Shown: positions 12,401 through 24,630, counted from the first letter of the stretch. The stretch is 64,000 nucleotides of DNA from Trogon surrucura (GCA_020746105.1 CM036618.1:16537001-16601000), one strand, 5' to 3'. The notes: a model not told the origin generated them from the sequence alone. Made by a program: numbers and translations.

Positions 12401-15349
12401 GACACCCCAGCAGAAGGGATAGTGACGCACCTTTGCCTGTAGTAGTCTGACATGGCTTCATTTTGGCAGCTTGCAAAGACTGTCTCTTTGCTCGGACTAT
12501 TCAGTTTTTTGGTCCTTCTTACTCTGTTGTCACAATTTGGTTCTTATTCAGGATGAGAGTCAATTCACGTCTCTAGGCAGACCCATGAGATCACTGATAA
12601 CTAGCTCAACTTTTCTGTTTTCCCACATGCAAAACACAAAAATGGACTAGATTCACGTGAGATGTTAAACTTAAATTTTAGGGACCCCACCAGTTAGTAA
12701 AATTCACCCCTCTGTCAGCAGTCCTCTCGTGATCGCTGCACAGTACCTGCAACGTGTGAACCTGAGAGGTTCACACCTATACGAGCCTTAGTGAGCTAGC
12801 AGCGAGTGCTAAAAACACAGCAGCCCTTTCTCCTAAAACAGATGCACAGATGGGTAATTTGTCTTCTTTTTCTTCTTTTACAGTAGCTAGTAGTGAAAGC
12901 ACACCTGAGGCCCAGAGCCAAATCCCTCTTCTTCCCGAGAAGGCTTGATCTCCACGGAATACTCTAAGGAACGCTTTTAACCAACAAGCCCAGTTTACCC
13001 ACTTTTTGCAAATCTCTTCACAAAAATGCACCCGCTTCTTAAAATGCGTCAACAGCAAATTCCCAACTGCCTCAGGATACCCAAGACATATTTGGACCGT
13101 AGACAACTAAAGAGTTAAATGACATTTCAGGGAGTAGAGAGAGAGGTGAAGGATCCACCTGTGGACTCATAGGCTTAAAGCTGCAGCAGGCACGCTGGCA
13201 GGCTTGGACTTTGCCTTACAAAACAAGGTAAATAACACGTGACAATTCACCGCATCGGACTTCAAAACTACTGCGTGCGGATCAAGTAAAAACAGTTCTT
13301 CCTTAGATCACTGTTAGGGATAGGTGTTATCCTAAGAGATGTATGCCACTATAGGCAGAAAAGGTACAACTGTGAAAATTGCACAGAAGGCAGTGTTATT
13401 TTTAATTCAGGAGATTGCTAAAACAGTATTTTCCACAAATACCGATGGAAGGAACTGACCATCTGAGTACTCCTTTCACCACTTAATCACCTATAACCAG
13501 CAATAAAGCTTCTGCTGATGATTTTGTTGAGAATTTGTGTGTAAAAAGGAATTCAGATGGCTGACATTGTCAATATCGAACTGAGTAAAACTTGTTTCGT
13601 CAGTGAACAGGTTATGTCCTGAAGGCTGCAGGAACAGATCTATTGGGCAAGAACTTAAAGAAAGTGCTGTTCCTACACACTTGCTTTTGAAGTCGCAATC
13701 ACATTTTTTTTTGTATGCAAAAAGGGCTGTTATGCTCATTTAAGAATTTCTTTGTTACCTTTGTTTAACTATCACCCTGAACAATGTCACTAAATCACGT
13801 AAGCGAGATAAAGTAAAGATTAGTTTTTACAAAGCTTGTTTTATAGATAAGGGAAAAGAGAAGCACATATAGCCAAGGGGAAACTGAGAAGAGAGCTTAT
13901 ATCTTCACATCACCTGGTGTTCAACTCAAAGTTCATTAAAATCGCCCCCAAACTGCTGTTTACATTAGCAAAACTCAGCAGGGGCTCCTTACTGATCTCT
14001 GAAGACACACTCCCCACCTTTGGTCTCTTATCCAGACCTATTTTAAATCCCTTCTTAAAAAAAGCAAAACACTTCTGCGGTGCTGCTTACAAGAAATTAG
14101 CCAGTGATTAGGCTGTACATGAAGAAATCACATTTCTTTGAGGTAATTTATAACTTTTAATGATTGACATGCTAGGCTGTGTAACTCCATGATGCTGCAA
14201 GTACCCACATCCTAATCCTAGTAACAGCCCTGTAAGTTGCACCTACTTCTTTTAACTCATTGCAAAGTAAACTGCTTATTTGTACATTTTGTGATTTATT
14301 TTTTAGTGGTGTTGGAGTAAAGTGGGTCATAAATGTTTTGGTGATGAGGTAGTCACATGATATAAATAAACAGTGCCTCTCCCAAACAGATTTTCATCAG
14401 TTTCTCCAGAAAACTCACAAACTCAATGTGGGTCACTAAAAGAAGCATGAGTCACGGTGCCCAATTTGACTTTTCAAAACTTTCACCTGTGCACGTTTCT
14501 GTCAGGTTCAGTGATTTTGATTCAGTAGATTGTAAACCAGAATGCAGCTATGGGGTTTGGGTCAACATTCAGACCTGACCTTCCCTTGAGTTGGGGTTGC
14601 TCAGCGCCAGAGCTCTGACTTAGAATATCACAGAGAGTGATCTCACTCAAAACCAGGCAAGTGACTCACTTACTTTACTTTGACTCCCTCTCCTTTTCAA
14701 GTTAAAATACTGGCCCATTTTTCTGACATCACCTCACTGACATCCAGCTATCAGCTGAAAGTCAACACAATAAAACTGAAACGTTAACTTATGCTCCCTG
14801 AGGCCGCTCCACCTCTGCGGACGGCATTTCTGTGGTCTCTGTCATTCTGCCCAGTAACCTCAGCCACATCTCCCGGCTGCTGGAACCACAGTTTGTCATA
14901 GCCTCAACACATCATCCCGTGGAGCGTCCCCGACATCCAACTCGCCTCCTCCATCCCCGCAGCCACGACTCGGGCCGTGGACGGCACTCTGCTGGCTGCA
15001 GCCTGCTCTCGCCTGGCTATGACAGAACCCCGCTCTGCCTCCCTCCGAACGCCAGACGAGTGCAGCAAGTTGACAGTAACCACGTCCCGCGTGGTGTTTG
15101 GATGCGTCTGCCTTCCTCACAGAGAACGAGGGAGGTCTGGGTCTTCCCTGCCACAGCTCCTCACCTGCCAGCTCTCCATCCTCCCTCACGTATGTGCCCT
15201 GAGCCCTGCTGCTCTACCTGAAACGCTGCCCACCTGCTTTCTCAAATATTCGTATTTTTTAGTGTGCTTTATGCTGCGTAGACAGGATGAAGTCTCTGAC
15301 AAAATCCACCCAGCCATTTCTGTCTCCAGCTGCTGTACTCAGGCCCAGT
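9491..15349. other. Unassigned stretch before the ROCK2 CpG island
   Basis: AT-rich non-coding sequence, becoming GC-richer from about 14800. Open frames of up to 132 codons (9976-10374) show no recognisable domain. No exon, RNA gene or clear repeat is seen. In mammals the gene E2F6 lies upstream of ROCK2, but I cannot recognise any of its exons here. Confidence 0.55.
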
Positions 15350-15513
15350 CCCTCCACCGGGCCTTGCCGCCGCCTCGGGGGCCGAGGAAGCGGGAGGTCA
15401 CCTTGAGCCGCGGCCGGGCGGCGGCCCCGACCGCGGCCCCGACCCTCGGCCTCCCCTCCGGGCTGCAGCGCTGAGCTCAGGGTTATAGTTGGGCGGTGAG
15501 TGAGCGCAGAGCT

Positions 15514-15684
15514 ATGCGCCGCCGCTCGCACCGCGGCCTTGTGGGTAAGAGAGGCCGCCTCCGCGGCGCGGGGCCGGGGGAGGAGGAGGCCGGGCCAGGC
15601 CGAGCCGAGGGCGGGCGCAGCGGCGGTAGCAGCAGCAGCAGCCCTAGCGCGCCGCAGGCGGGCGGCTGCCGCGCCATGGAGTGA
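15514..15684 (+). other. Candidate upstream ORF 1, ending in a minimal ATG-GAG-TGA
   Basis: An ATG at 15514 opens a frame that closes at TGA 15682-15684. Two codons before that stop lies a second in-frame ATG at 15676 in strong context (G at -3, G at +4), giving a two-codon ATG-GAG-TGA uORF. Whether either ATG is in the mRNA depends on the unknown transcription start. A terminating minimal uORF of this kind could lower ROCK2 translation. Confidence 0.35.
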
Positions 15685-15831
15685 GCGGCGAGGCGAGGCC
15701 GGTGGGAATCGCAGCTCCCGCCCAAGCAGCGGACGAGGCGGAGGGAGCCGGAGATCGACTCCGCGGCGGCTGCTTCCTCCTTCCCTTCGCCGCCTTCCCT
15801 CCGCCCTCCGAGCGGGCGCTCGGCCGGTGCG

Positions 15832-15864
15832 ATGGCCCGGCCGGCGGCGGGGAGCGGGCAGTGA
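15832..15864 (+). other. Candidate upstream ORF 2 (10 codons)
   Basis: ATG at 15832 has G at -3 and G at +4, a strong initiation context, and encodes MARPAAGSGQ before TGA at 15862. It does not overlap the ROCK2 start. It would act as a short uORF if the leader starts upstream of it. Confidence 0.35.
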
Positions 15865-15999
15865 GCCGGCGCCAGCTGAGGGCCGCCCCGAGCAGGGGGG
15901 AGAGGCGGGGGCACGGCGGGAAGCGCTCCCTCCCTCCCTCCTCTCCCCTCCCCTCTCCCCGCGCCCGGGCGGAGCAGCGGCCGCTTCCCCGCGCCCTTC

Positions 16000-16197
16000 A
16001 TGCCCCGGCGGCCGCCAGGCGGCCCGAAGCGGCGCGCTGCCCTCTGCTCCCGCCTCGCTGCCCAGGCCCGGCCCGCCGCGGCCCCCGCCCTTCCCCCGGC
16101 CCTCTCCGCCGCGCTAGGCCGCGGGCCGGCGCGCCGGGCGACCCCGCTGAGTCCCCTCCTCCCCGGCAGCGGGGGGACGGTCTCCCGCCGCCGCTAG
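16000..16197 (+). other. Candidate upstream ORF 3, in frame with ROCK2
   Basis: ATG at 16000 (weak context, T at -3) opens 65 codons that end at TAG 16195-16197. The frame is the same as that of the ROCK2 start at 16234, so only this single stop separates it from the coding exon. The peptide is arginine, alanine and proline rich, typical of GC-rich leader sequence rather than a conserved protein. Confidence 0.3.
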
Positions 16198-16233
16198 GCG
16201 GGCCGGAGGATACGCCAGCAGCCGGCGGTGAAG

Positions 16234-16359
16234 ATGTCGGCGGCTCCCCTCACGGCGGAGGCGCTGGAGTCGGCGGCGGGGATGCTCGAGGGCCGCCAGA
16301 GGAAGCTGGAGTCCATGATCCGCGACCCGCGCTCCCCGGTCAACGTGGAGAGCCTGCTG
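16234..16359 (+). CDS. ROCK2: ROCK2 coding exon 1 (N-terminus)
   Basis: This exon encodes the first 42 residues of Rho-associated coiled-coil kinase 2, a RhoA-GTP effector Ser/Thr kinase that drives actomyosin contraction through myosin phosphatase, myosin light chain and LIM kinase. The segment RQRKLESMIRDPRSPVNVES at residues 21-40 is the ROCK2-type sequence. Known structures of the family place this part in the N-terminal dimerisation bundle ahead of the kinase. The start ATG at 16234 has A at -3, and an in-frame TAG at 16195 rules out any upstream in-frame ATG. The exon ends CTG|gtgagg at 16359/16360 in phase 0, leading directly to the GAT codon of exon 2. The first 20 residues look lineage-specific and alanine-rich, while the rest is conserved. 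ROCK1 is excluded by the MIRDPRSPVNVES motif. Only the N-terminus is present in the window. Confidence 0.95.
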
Positions 16360-16524
16360 GTGAGGGGGGCGGCCGCGCCGCGCCGCGGGGGGAAGCGCTT
16401 GGCGGGGTAACAAAGGGAGCGCTGCCCTCGCCTCGGGCGGGCGGGAGGGGGAAGGAAGGAAGGAAAGGGCTCCCGCGTCCTGGAGGAGCTTTCCCGGGGG
16501 AGGACGAAGGCTCCTTCCCGGGGT

Positions 16525-16540
16525 GGGGGGGGGGGGGGGG
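16525..16540 (+). repeat. Run of 16 G in the start of intron 1
   Basis: An uninterrupted G run lies about 165 bases after the exon 1 donor, preceded by GGGGT. It could form a G-quadruplex in the non-template DNA strand or the nascent RNA. Its exact length is likely unstable and error-prone in assembly. Confidence 0.85.
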
Positions 16541-16930
16541 CGGTGCCTCTCCACGCCCCCGGCCGGGCCCGCCGGCTAGAGGGGCGAGGGGCGCCCGGGC
16601 ACCTGAGGGGAGGTCCCCGGCGGCGGGGAGCGGGCCCGCCACCCCCGGGGGCTGCGCCGAGAGCCCAGAGCGGGCGCCCCCCGTTCGACTGCAGCTCCTT
16701 TTGGGGAAAGCGAGAAACGTCTCTGGGAAGATCGGAGCCGGAGGAGGAAAGCGCTTTTTTTTTTCCCCCTTTTTCTTCCCCCCCTCCTCGGCGTCCTTTA
16801 CACCGTTTATTTTCGCGCCTCGTAATCACAGCGTGTCCGTTCCCAAAGTGCCCGCCTTTGTGTGCGGTGCCGGGCAGCCAGTACCCGTTCCCCCCATCCT
16901 CCCCGATCCGTGTAAAACCGTCCTCTGGTA

Positions 16931-19900
16931 AAGTTGAGGTTTGCCGGGCGATGTGGAAATAATTCAGGGAAAGGACACGCCTAAGGGAGAAATGTAACTG
17001 GGGGGTCCTGTGGGGTCACAGGTCCATCGGCACAAATTGATTCGTCTGTCTCCTGTTTCAAATAACATTTTTCTGTGCGAGTGTATGAAATATAATTTCC
17101 TTTAGTAAGAAATCTGTGCCCTTAGGAAGCAGTGGGAAGGGAGTTATATTTCCCCATTTAAAACACCCAAGCTGTGGAAGGGCAGTGAGAGGCACTCTTT
17201 ATTGTTACTATTTATTTTTTTAAAAAGTGAACTTAAGGGTCTTCAGACCTTTTATTTCCAGTCTGTACTAAGATTTCTAGTGTGTCTCAGTTATGAGAAA
17301 TAGAAAAATGGGGAAAAAAAAAATCCCAGTCCTTTCAAGAGTTGCTCAAGGCACTTAGAGTGAGTCTTTCCCCCCCGCCCCCCCGCCTTGCTTTCAAATG
17401 ACTCAATTCTGTTTGGCCAAAAATACAGGAACTGCCTGAACAGTATGCATGCCTGTGCTGTGTGGAGAATATAGGAATTTCCTATAGCATCTGAAAAATG
17501 TTCTTCTTGAGGCTTTAGTGCTGTATTACTCCTCTCATGGATGTGCAGAGGCATAATGACAGCTATAGTAGTCAATGAAGGGGGAGTGGGAAACAGTGCT
17601 ACATATCTAACTGGATTCAGATAAGTTTTTTCCTAGGCCAAAGCAAAAAGAGCTGCCTCTGGGCTTCGCTCCCAGCATTTTCACTTTGGTATTTTGCTAG
17701 GAAAACTTTGACCTGTGGCCAAAAAAGACCAGTTAAAAATAGTACAGTCGTTCTGAAAAATGCATCAGGTTAATGCTTAACCCCAGTAGACTTTTTCACA
17801 CTCTATGCTTTTATATTGAACACTGTGTTGCTTTTATTCTCGTGCTTTCCCTGCCTTGGACATAGATTAGATAAACTAAACACTGTTTATGTTTCTGAAG
17901 AGAAATTCTAGTTGCAAAATTGAGACGGGGCTTCTTAGCACTTGATTTTTTATTTTTTTTTACATTTTCTACTCTTACAATGTAGACCACTTCATGTAAT
18001 ACATAGGACAAAATAGCAAACCATGGGAGAGTATTAGCTAGATTGTAAATACATATATTTTTTTATGGTAAAGGTCATCACTTTGCTCTCTGCACTCTGT
18101 GTAAGTATTGGTTAAAACATGAAGAGCAAGTAGAATGTAATGCTAATCAATCAGATTTCCTAGCATTCAACCTGTCTGTGTATGAAATATCAAACTTCAG
18201 GTTTATTTATTATTCTTAGTTAGGAAATTTGCAATGGATTTCAATCTAAAAAAGCCTTTTCTTTTGGGCTTTGGTATTGTTGCTTTATGCTATTTGATAT
18301 TAATTTTGAATTGGCGTTCTGCTAGGCAATCTGGGTCTGAAAACATCATATTCGGATTGCAAAATGTACTTGTTTACTAAACAGCTCACTTTCAGTGTAT
18401 AGTATTATAAGTGGAAATGTGTTTTCAGTTAAAAGTAGAAATGCAGCAACAGAAACTAACAGTCAAGGAAAATGTCTGAAAAAGACTAGCTGGAATGCCA
18501 CTATTTCATCCTCCAAAAATAACATAACCAAAACTAAAAATGTGGAATGGAATTCAAAATGGAATTCATTTCCTTACACTGTAAAAAGTCATAAACAGTT
18601 GCTATTCTGCATTTTGTGTGCATGCTTTATTTTTGGGAAGCCGTAAAAAGCAAAAAAGTAACTGTTAATCTGCAACACATGGTGCAAATTTCAAAGATGT
18701 GAAAAACTGAGGTAATAAGCTGTCTTCCTCTAGATACCAGTTCCACAACTGATCAAGAGATAATTTATTCAGAGCCTCTAAATGAACAAAGTTTGTGTAC
18801 TTCCTGACCACAGGATGGCTGACCACATCCATCTATTTCCTCAGCAGGAGAATCTATGAAGGCAAATACATGGAGTGATTGTTTTCCTCCGATCCCCCTT
18901 TGGGGCTCAAGAGAGACCATTAGATTTTTTTTAATGTGATTTTTTGCTATATTGTGTGCCTTAACACCTGCCTGTTTATGCCTATGTTGAGCATAATCGT
19001 TTCTGTTTGATTAAAATATATCTTTGAAAAAGACCCGCAGTCTCAATTCAGAGGCATTAGGAGCTGGAGATCTTGATATATAATTTGCCCTGGTAGTGCA
19101 TTATAAAGGCAGATTTTTTTGAAAAAGGCAAATTGAAATGTGTGGCATGGTTGTTGCTATCTTATTTCTGCTAAGTTTAAAAAAAATAAAAAAAGTCGGA
19201 GGGCTTTCTTCTCATCAGCATGGTTCGTATGCACAGTGTGCACCTAGTGGCTTTCTTCTGGTTTTGGTCTGATAAAGAAATGCAAACGGGAACACTAGAG
19301 CTGGATAGGCTGTTCTATGGTGGGTTTCGGCAAAGACATCTACAAAGGGAAGCAGTTTTTGCAACCTCCTTTAGACATCCACTGAGTGCTGTTTTTCTCA
19401 TTGTGTTGAAAGCCTGTGTTACATTGCCTGTGCTAAGACAGATAACTGTTTTATTTGTCACAGTTTTCTGGGATACGGTCTCATACTCTTTTTGGTCATG
19501 TAACATTGCAGTAGTGTTTTATGTGCGTACCTACTGCTTGGTGTGTTACAGTTAGGTTGTGTGGCTCAATTTGTAAAACTACTGGATTCTTATTATTTGC
19601 TCTTCTGCCAGTTTGTGACATCCACCAATTTAATGAAGTGACATTTTTGTGTGTACTGTATGTACACATTGATGATAGTGCTTAATGGTATTTGACCCTG
19701 GGTGATCTATAAGAAACCCTTCTATAAACACATTCCTACCAAATAGTTCCGAGTTGACAGCTACATTTAAGAAGAACTTAATGGTTCTCAAATACATGTG
19801 TGTATTTATGCTTTTGTGTATATGCTCTATCTACAGTATTAACTGAGTTACTCTCTATAGTATTAAATACACATTATTTAAGGGTGTCTTGATAAGTGTT

Positions 19901-22900
19901 AGTCGAACACTTAATGTGTTCTGAAACTAGAGCGGATAGGTCAGCGCAGGCTGTGTAAAACTAATCCAGATCTCCACTTCCTTGCCATGTGTAATTGTAT
20001 CCCTTCAGCACATGCTAAACTCAACTTTAGAGTTTTATGGCTGGTGACGAACAGCTCTGATAAATCTTATCATCCTCCGCCCTGCAGTTGTCTGCCTGGT
20101 CCTTTTGCTGGAGCTGCAGTCGAATGCAGTTGCCCAGAGAAAGGAACTGATGTCTACCCTTGATCTTGTTCAGTGCAAGCCTTAGGATTTTAGCGTTAAG
20201 CTTAAACCTTGACATTACGCTACAGATGTTAAAGGGTTGAGTATCTTCTGCCTGCTCTGCTATGATTGTGTCAGCCTTTGAAAGAAGGAGTTCTTAATAC
20301 TCTTAATTGCACAGTGCAGCGGTGAAATTGTGAGCACAGTGCTGGGTTATGCTGGGAACACGTTCGTGGTGGACTAAGAAATGGAGAGGGTGATTAACCA
20401 GAAGGTGCTTAAGTGTGTCGGAATATACGTGCTTTTAAAACTTCATAAAGAAATCCAAAGAAAACTGGACTAATTTGCTGTTTATTTCTTTGTTAAAATG
20501 AAGTTGACATGTAAGCCTTGTATTTATTCTAGTCTGAACATGAATAGATGCTTATGAAAATTGATCCAGACCTTAGAATTTTACTCCTAATGAGAAGTGG
20601 GTTGCAGATAGAGCTGTGACTCCGATCCTTTCAATAGGGGCAACTGTCCATGGCAATCTCATCAACTGCATAAATAGCAACTTCATACCAAGAGTGTTAA
20701 TTTAGCAGATCACTAGGCTGAGCTCTGTTAATACAGGGTCTCTAGGTCATCACGGCTGACACGCATGTATGCCTTTGCAGGGTTTTGGCCTTGTGAGCTT
20801 TCAAACTGTTCCATATTTAATACGAAAGTTGCGTATTTAATGTGAAAGTTGCTTCATTTTCCTAAATTTATTGCCACGTAATTTTGAATCAGTAGGAACA
20901 ATCTGTTGTGTTAGTTTGAGCCAGCAAGCACAGGGAAGAGCTGAAAATGCAGCAGTTAGCAGGATCTGATCTGAAATTTGTTACCCAGTAAGTAGTCGAA
21001 AGGCCAAATGCTTCTCTTTTCTTGACGAAATATTTTTTTCTTGGTTTTTACGGTTTTCGTGCTGTTGTTTCTCTCTTAGCTTCTGACTCTTTCTATAAAT
21101 CTTCTATTTTTGATCTGTAACTTTAGAACATCTACTGCAGAGTTGAAAAAGATGAGCGTTAAAGAAACAGAATTGCCTTTTGTTCATTATTCCCATGTGA
21201 TGGATTTATATATAGCAGTGTAGTTAGCTGGATAATGACAGTTCTATTTTCTGACAGTTTTACGTGTTCTTATTTTATTCTATGCTAGGATTAAACAATT
21301 TCACTTTTAGTTTGAGGAAACAAGCCAGTTTGCTCAGCTTCAGTAGCTTTTGCTGCTACACGCGTATGGATTTCACGTGTGGATTCACAAGAGGAGTGTT
21401 CGCTCCCAATATTTCACCTGTATTGATCAGATTCAGCATGGGTCATCGGTATCCATTAGTGGTTCAGCCTCTGTAACAACTTAAGGGGGGAAGAGAAGAC
21501 AGCTGTGCGTGTCAAATCAGCACACTTCTGCTTTGTATGTGACGGAATAAAAATTCAGGAACTCTTCGCTTTTCCAAATACTAATAGACTCAGTGTCATA
21601 TGGGGACTGTGCAAATGCTGATTAAAACCTGTTTTTTAAAGTGCATTTCAGTTTTCAACTAATGGCAGAGCGATGCCAAAGCATTTGGCTATTTGTCTAG
21701 TAATGCAATCCGTAACAAAAGCTGCCTAATTTGAAAATGCTGCCACAGTAACCAATCTCTGCAGCTATCAGCTGATTTCTTGCCAGTGTTTGATCTACAA
21801 AATATGACTGGAATTGTATGGCTGCCACAGGGGAACTGACCTTGGATTTTAAGGATGAAAGTGCTTGAAACTTGGTAGTGGAGTTTTACATAAGGAAAGA
21901 ATATTTTTTGGTTTATAGAATGTTATAACCCATAAGGATGGGAGTTTTCTTGGAGGAGGATGCTATATTCTGTCCAAGACAGTTCTAAAATGTTATACTG
22001 AAAAGCACCAAATGTTTCTGGTACCAAATTTATTTAAAATACTTTTTTCTTAGTACATCCCATTGGTTTAGAACAAGAATACTGTGTTTATATTGGCAGC
22101 CTTGTTAGTAATAAACTTACTTTAATGAGTCTTTTGCTATGTAAACAGAACACTGAATGTAGTGCTCAGTTCCTAAGCTATACCTACCGTGCATGAAGCT
22201 TTTGCTGCAGCAGCAGTGAGATGTCAAAACACGCCCTGTGTTGCCAGGACCAGCGAATCTTCACAGGCAGCGACATTTAAGCTTCTTTAGTGCAGGTGCA
22301 ATATCACCTGTATCCTTGCTTTTGGACATTATGTTAAGTAGCAGCCAACAAAGTTCTAAGACCTTATGCTTTTAACGGTGATTTAGCTGCTCCCTAACGT
22401 GCATAGGCTTTACATGTGTAAGACACTGAATTTTTTCCAAATTTCACTAGGTTGGATACTCTGAATCGGTAATGGCTGCTTACGTGGTGCAGACCTAGCT
22501 CTTTCTTTCTTTCTGCGTTCATCTGCTATGGTTACAGCTATTGAGAAAGGAGCCTTTTTTTCTTCATCTGTGAAATACAGAGTTTTGGTTGTTTCATTTC
22601 GTATGAAGGGGTGGACACAAATTTCTTCATCGCCTTGTGAAACATCCCTCCTGTTCATCTCTGCTTCAGTTGTTGTAGGATCTGGAAGGTGATAGACATG
22701 AGAAGAAATACAATCTGGGTGCCACATACAAGTGTTTTTTCATTATCTTTGTCTTTCATTAATTTTACGTTCTGTAGAATGGCATGCCTACGGCAAAACT
22801 TGTGCAAATGGTCACCAATCACAGATTTTGTGTTTTCTACGTGCCCAGATGGAGACTGCTGGCTTTTGGTGCTAGTGTGCAGCATCGCTGCTTTAATGCC

Positions 22901-23739
22901 ATAGTCACATCACTGTTTCTTTTTGTTAGTAGAATGGTGATGTTCAAATGGCACAGGCAGAGGGAGAGATGAAAAGAATGGTGGGCAGGGGGGTCTGAAC
23001 CCTGATCTAGTGCTGGCACTGCATGTCATGGGATAATTCTTTCTTCATTTCCATCTATATGAAATGGAGATGATTAAGCTTGCTTGATTTTTTTTTTTTT
23101 TTTTAAACCTGTACTGGAGAAGAATTTAATATATAGGATGAACTTAATGTGGTATAAAAAAGGTGATCATGAGAAATCTTTGTCAAAGTGTTTCGTTATG
23201 AATCTTGAAGATTAAGAAACTGAGTGGTTGCTTTATTGCCTCTTGGCTGTTCTAAATCATAGGTACTGATTTTATTAGTCTATATTTAAAGTACAGAATA
23301 GCAGGATCCTGCATAAGCAGGATAAAGTTTGTGTGACTCATCCAAACAAAATTTTTTTATACTTTCCTTCAGAAGGAAATGAAGAAGAGGTCACATGCAG
23401 ACATAAAAGAAGGTTTGAACCACAAGGAAATAAGAAGAGCTAATCTTTATCAAATATTCTTCTCATTTTTTTTTTAAATTTCAAAACAAATAATGTTGTC
23501 TGTTACTATTACCAAATAAATAAATAACTTGAAAGAACAAATGCTAAAGTTCCACACTTTCTTCCAAATGGCATTTAAAGTTTAACTAAAATCTTGATTA
23601 CTCTTTAAAGGCTGTAATGCATCATTGTTCTTTGTCCATGTCTGTCAGTGCTGTTACAGATAGTTGTCCGAAGTCTGTAGCTTAGTTGTTGATTAAATAT
23701 CAAGGACTGCTCTCTCAACAGTGTGGATTTTCCTTGGTA
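16931..23739. other. ROCK2 intron 1, first part, no recognised repeat
   Basis: After the CpG island tail the intron is AT-rich. No CR1 copy is recognised for nearly 7 kb, the longest such run between exons after the 31.5-40.2 kb stretch. It holds C-rich runs at 17371-17388, a 17-base T run at 23088-23104, and the antisense open region described at 22410-22885. Nothing else is supported. Confidence 0.55.
22410..22885 (-). other. Antisense open region, possible gene relic (unrecognised)
   Basis: Two overlapping antisense frames cover this stretch. The upstream one (22655-22885) includes VIGDHLHKFCRRHAILQNVK, and the downstream one (22410-22727) is a 105-codon frame including HPFIRNETTKTLYFTDEEKK and ends at a TAA. 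The charged, low-leucine composition resembles real protein more than the neighbouring chance frames do. The switch between frames near 22735 would need one frameshift. I recognise no family, no splice sites and no poly(A) tail, so a decayed retrocopy or plain chance are both possible. Confidence 0.2.
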
Positions 23740-24630
23740 TTTATAGATATAAGGAAACAAAATGATGACACAGAACTAGGAGGAGTGACTGACACACCAG
23801 AAGGCTGTGCTGCCATTCAGCGAGACCAAGAGAGGCTGAGTGTTGAGCGGGGAGAAATTTTACAAAATTCAACAAGGGCAAGCGTAGAGTCTTGCACCTG
23901 GGAAAGAATAACCCCATGTGCCGGTACAGGTTGGGGACCGACCTGCTGGAGAGCAGTGTAGGGGAAAGGGACCTGGGGGTTCTAGTGAACAGCAGGATGA
24001 CCATGAACCAGCAATGTGCCCTCGTGGGCAAGAAGGCCAATGGCATCCTGGGGTGTATTAGAAGAGGGGTGGTTAGTAGGTCGAGAGAGGTTCTCCTGCC
24101 CCTCTACTCTGCCCTGGTGAGGCCACATCTGGAATATTGTGTACAGTTCTGGGCCCCTCAGTTCGAGAAGTGCAGGGAGCTGCTTGAAAGCACAGAGCCA
24201 CAGAGATGATGGAGTGGAACATCTCCCTTATGAGGAAAGGCTGAAGGAGCTGGGTCTCTTTAGCTTGGAGAAGAGGAGGCTGAGGGGTGGCCTCATTAAT
24301 GTTTATAAATATGTGAAGGGTGAGTGTCAAGAGGAAGGTGCCAGTCTCTTCACAATGATGCCCAGTAATAGAACAAAAAATAATAGATGTAAGCTAGAAC
24401 ATAGTAAGTTCTGCCTCAACATGAGGGGAAACTTCGTTACTGTGAGGGTGACGGAGCACTGGCACAGGCTGCCCAGGGAGATTGTGGAGTCTCCTTCTCT
24501 GGAGACATTCAAAATCTGCCTGGACATGTTCCTGTGTGACCTACTCTGGGTGATCCTGCTCTGGCAGGGGGGCTGGACTAGATCGTCTTTCAAGGTCCCT
24601 TCCAACCTCTAACATTCTGTGATTCTGTGA
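23740..24630 (+). mobile_element. CR1 LINE, about 0.9 kb, sense
   Basis: The copy begins around the decayed reverse-transcriptase motif (the DDTELGGVTDTPEG region near 23770) and runs through [18 protein letters not shown] near 24040 and [20 protein letters not shown] near 24250. It ends in the 3' UTR with GGCTGGACTAGATCGTCTTT and ATTCTGTGATTCTGTGA at 24613-24630. Several stops and frameshifts break ORF2. It is a 5'-truncated, sense-oriented insertion in ROCK2 intron 1. Confidence 0.95.

Larger units (their letters stand above)
15350..16930 (+). promoter_or_regulatory. ROCK2: CpG island promoter of ROCK2
   Basis: Composition changes sharply to very high GC with dense CpG, covering the presumed promoter, 5' UTR, coding exon 1 and the start of intron 1. 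GC boxes of the GGGCGG type occur near 15491 and 15968, and GAGGCGGGGGC lies near 15902. No TATA box stands at a convincing position, as expected for a broadly expressed CpG-island promoter with dispersed start sites. The exact transcription start cannot be placed from sequence. The many long frames in both directions through the island (for example 416 codons at 15681-16931) are artefacts of GC-rich sequence lacking stop codons. Confidence 0.88.

Noticed and set aside
15681..16931. A 416-codon forward frame, and 172- and 211-codon reverse frames, through the CpG island
   Set aside because: They are rich in arginine, proline, glycine and alanine and overlap in several frames on both strands, as expected when GC-rich sequence lacks stop codons. 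The real coding exon in this region is ROCK2 exon 1 at 16234-16359.
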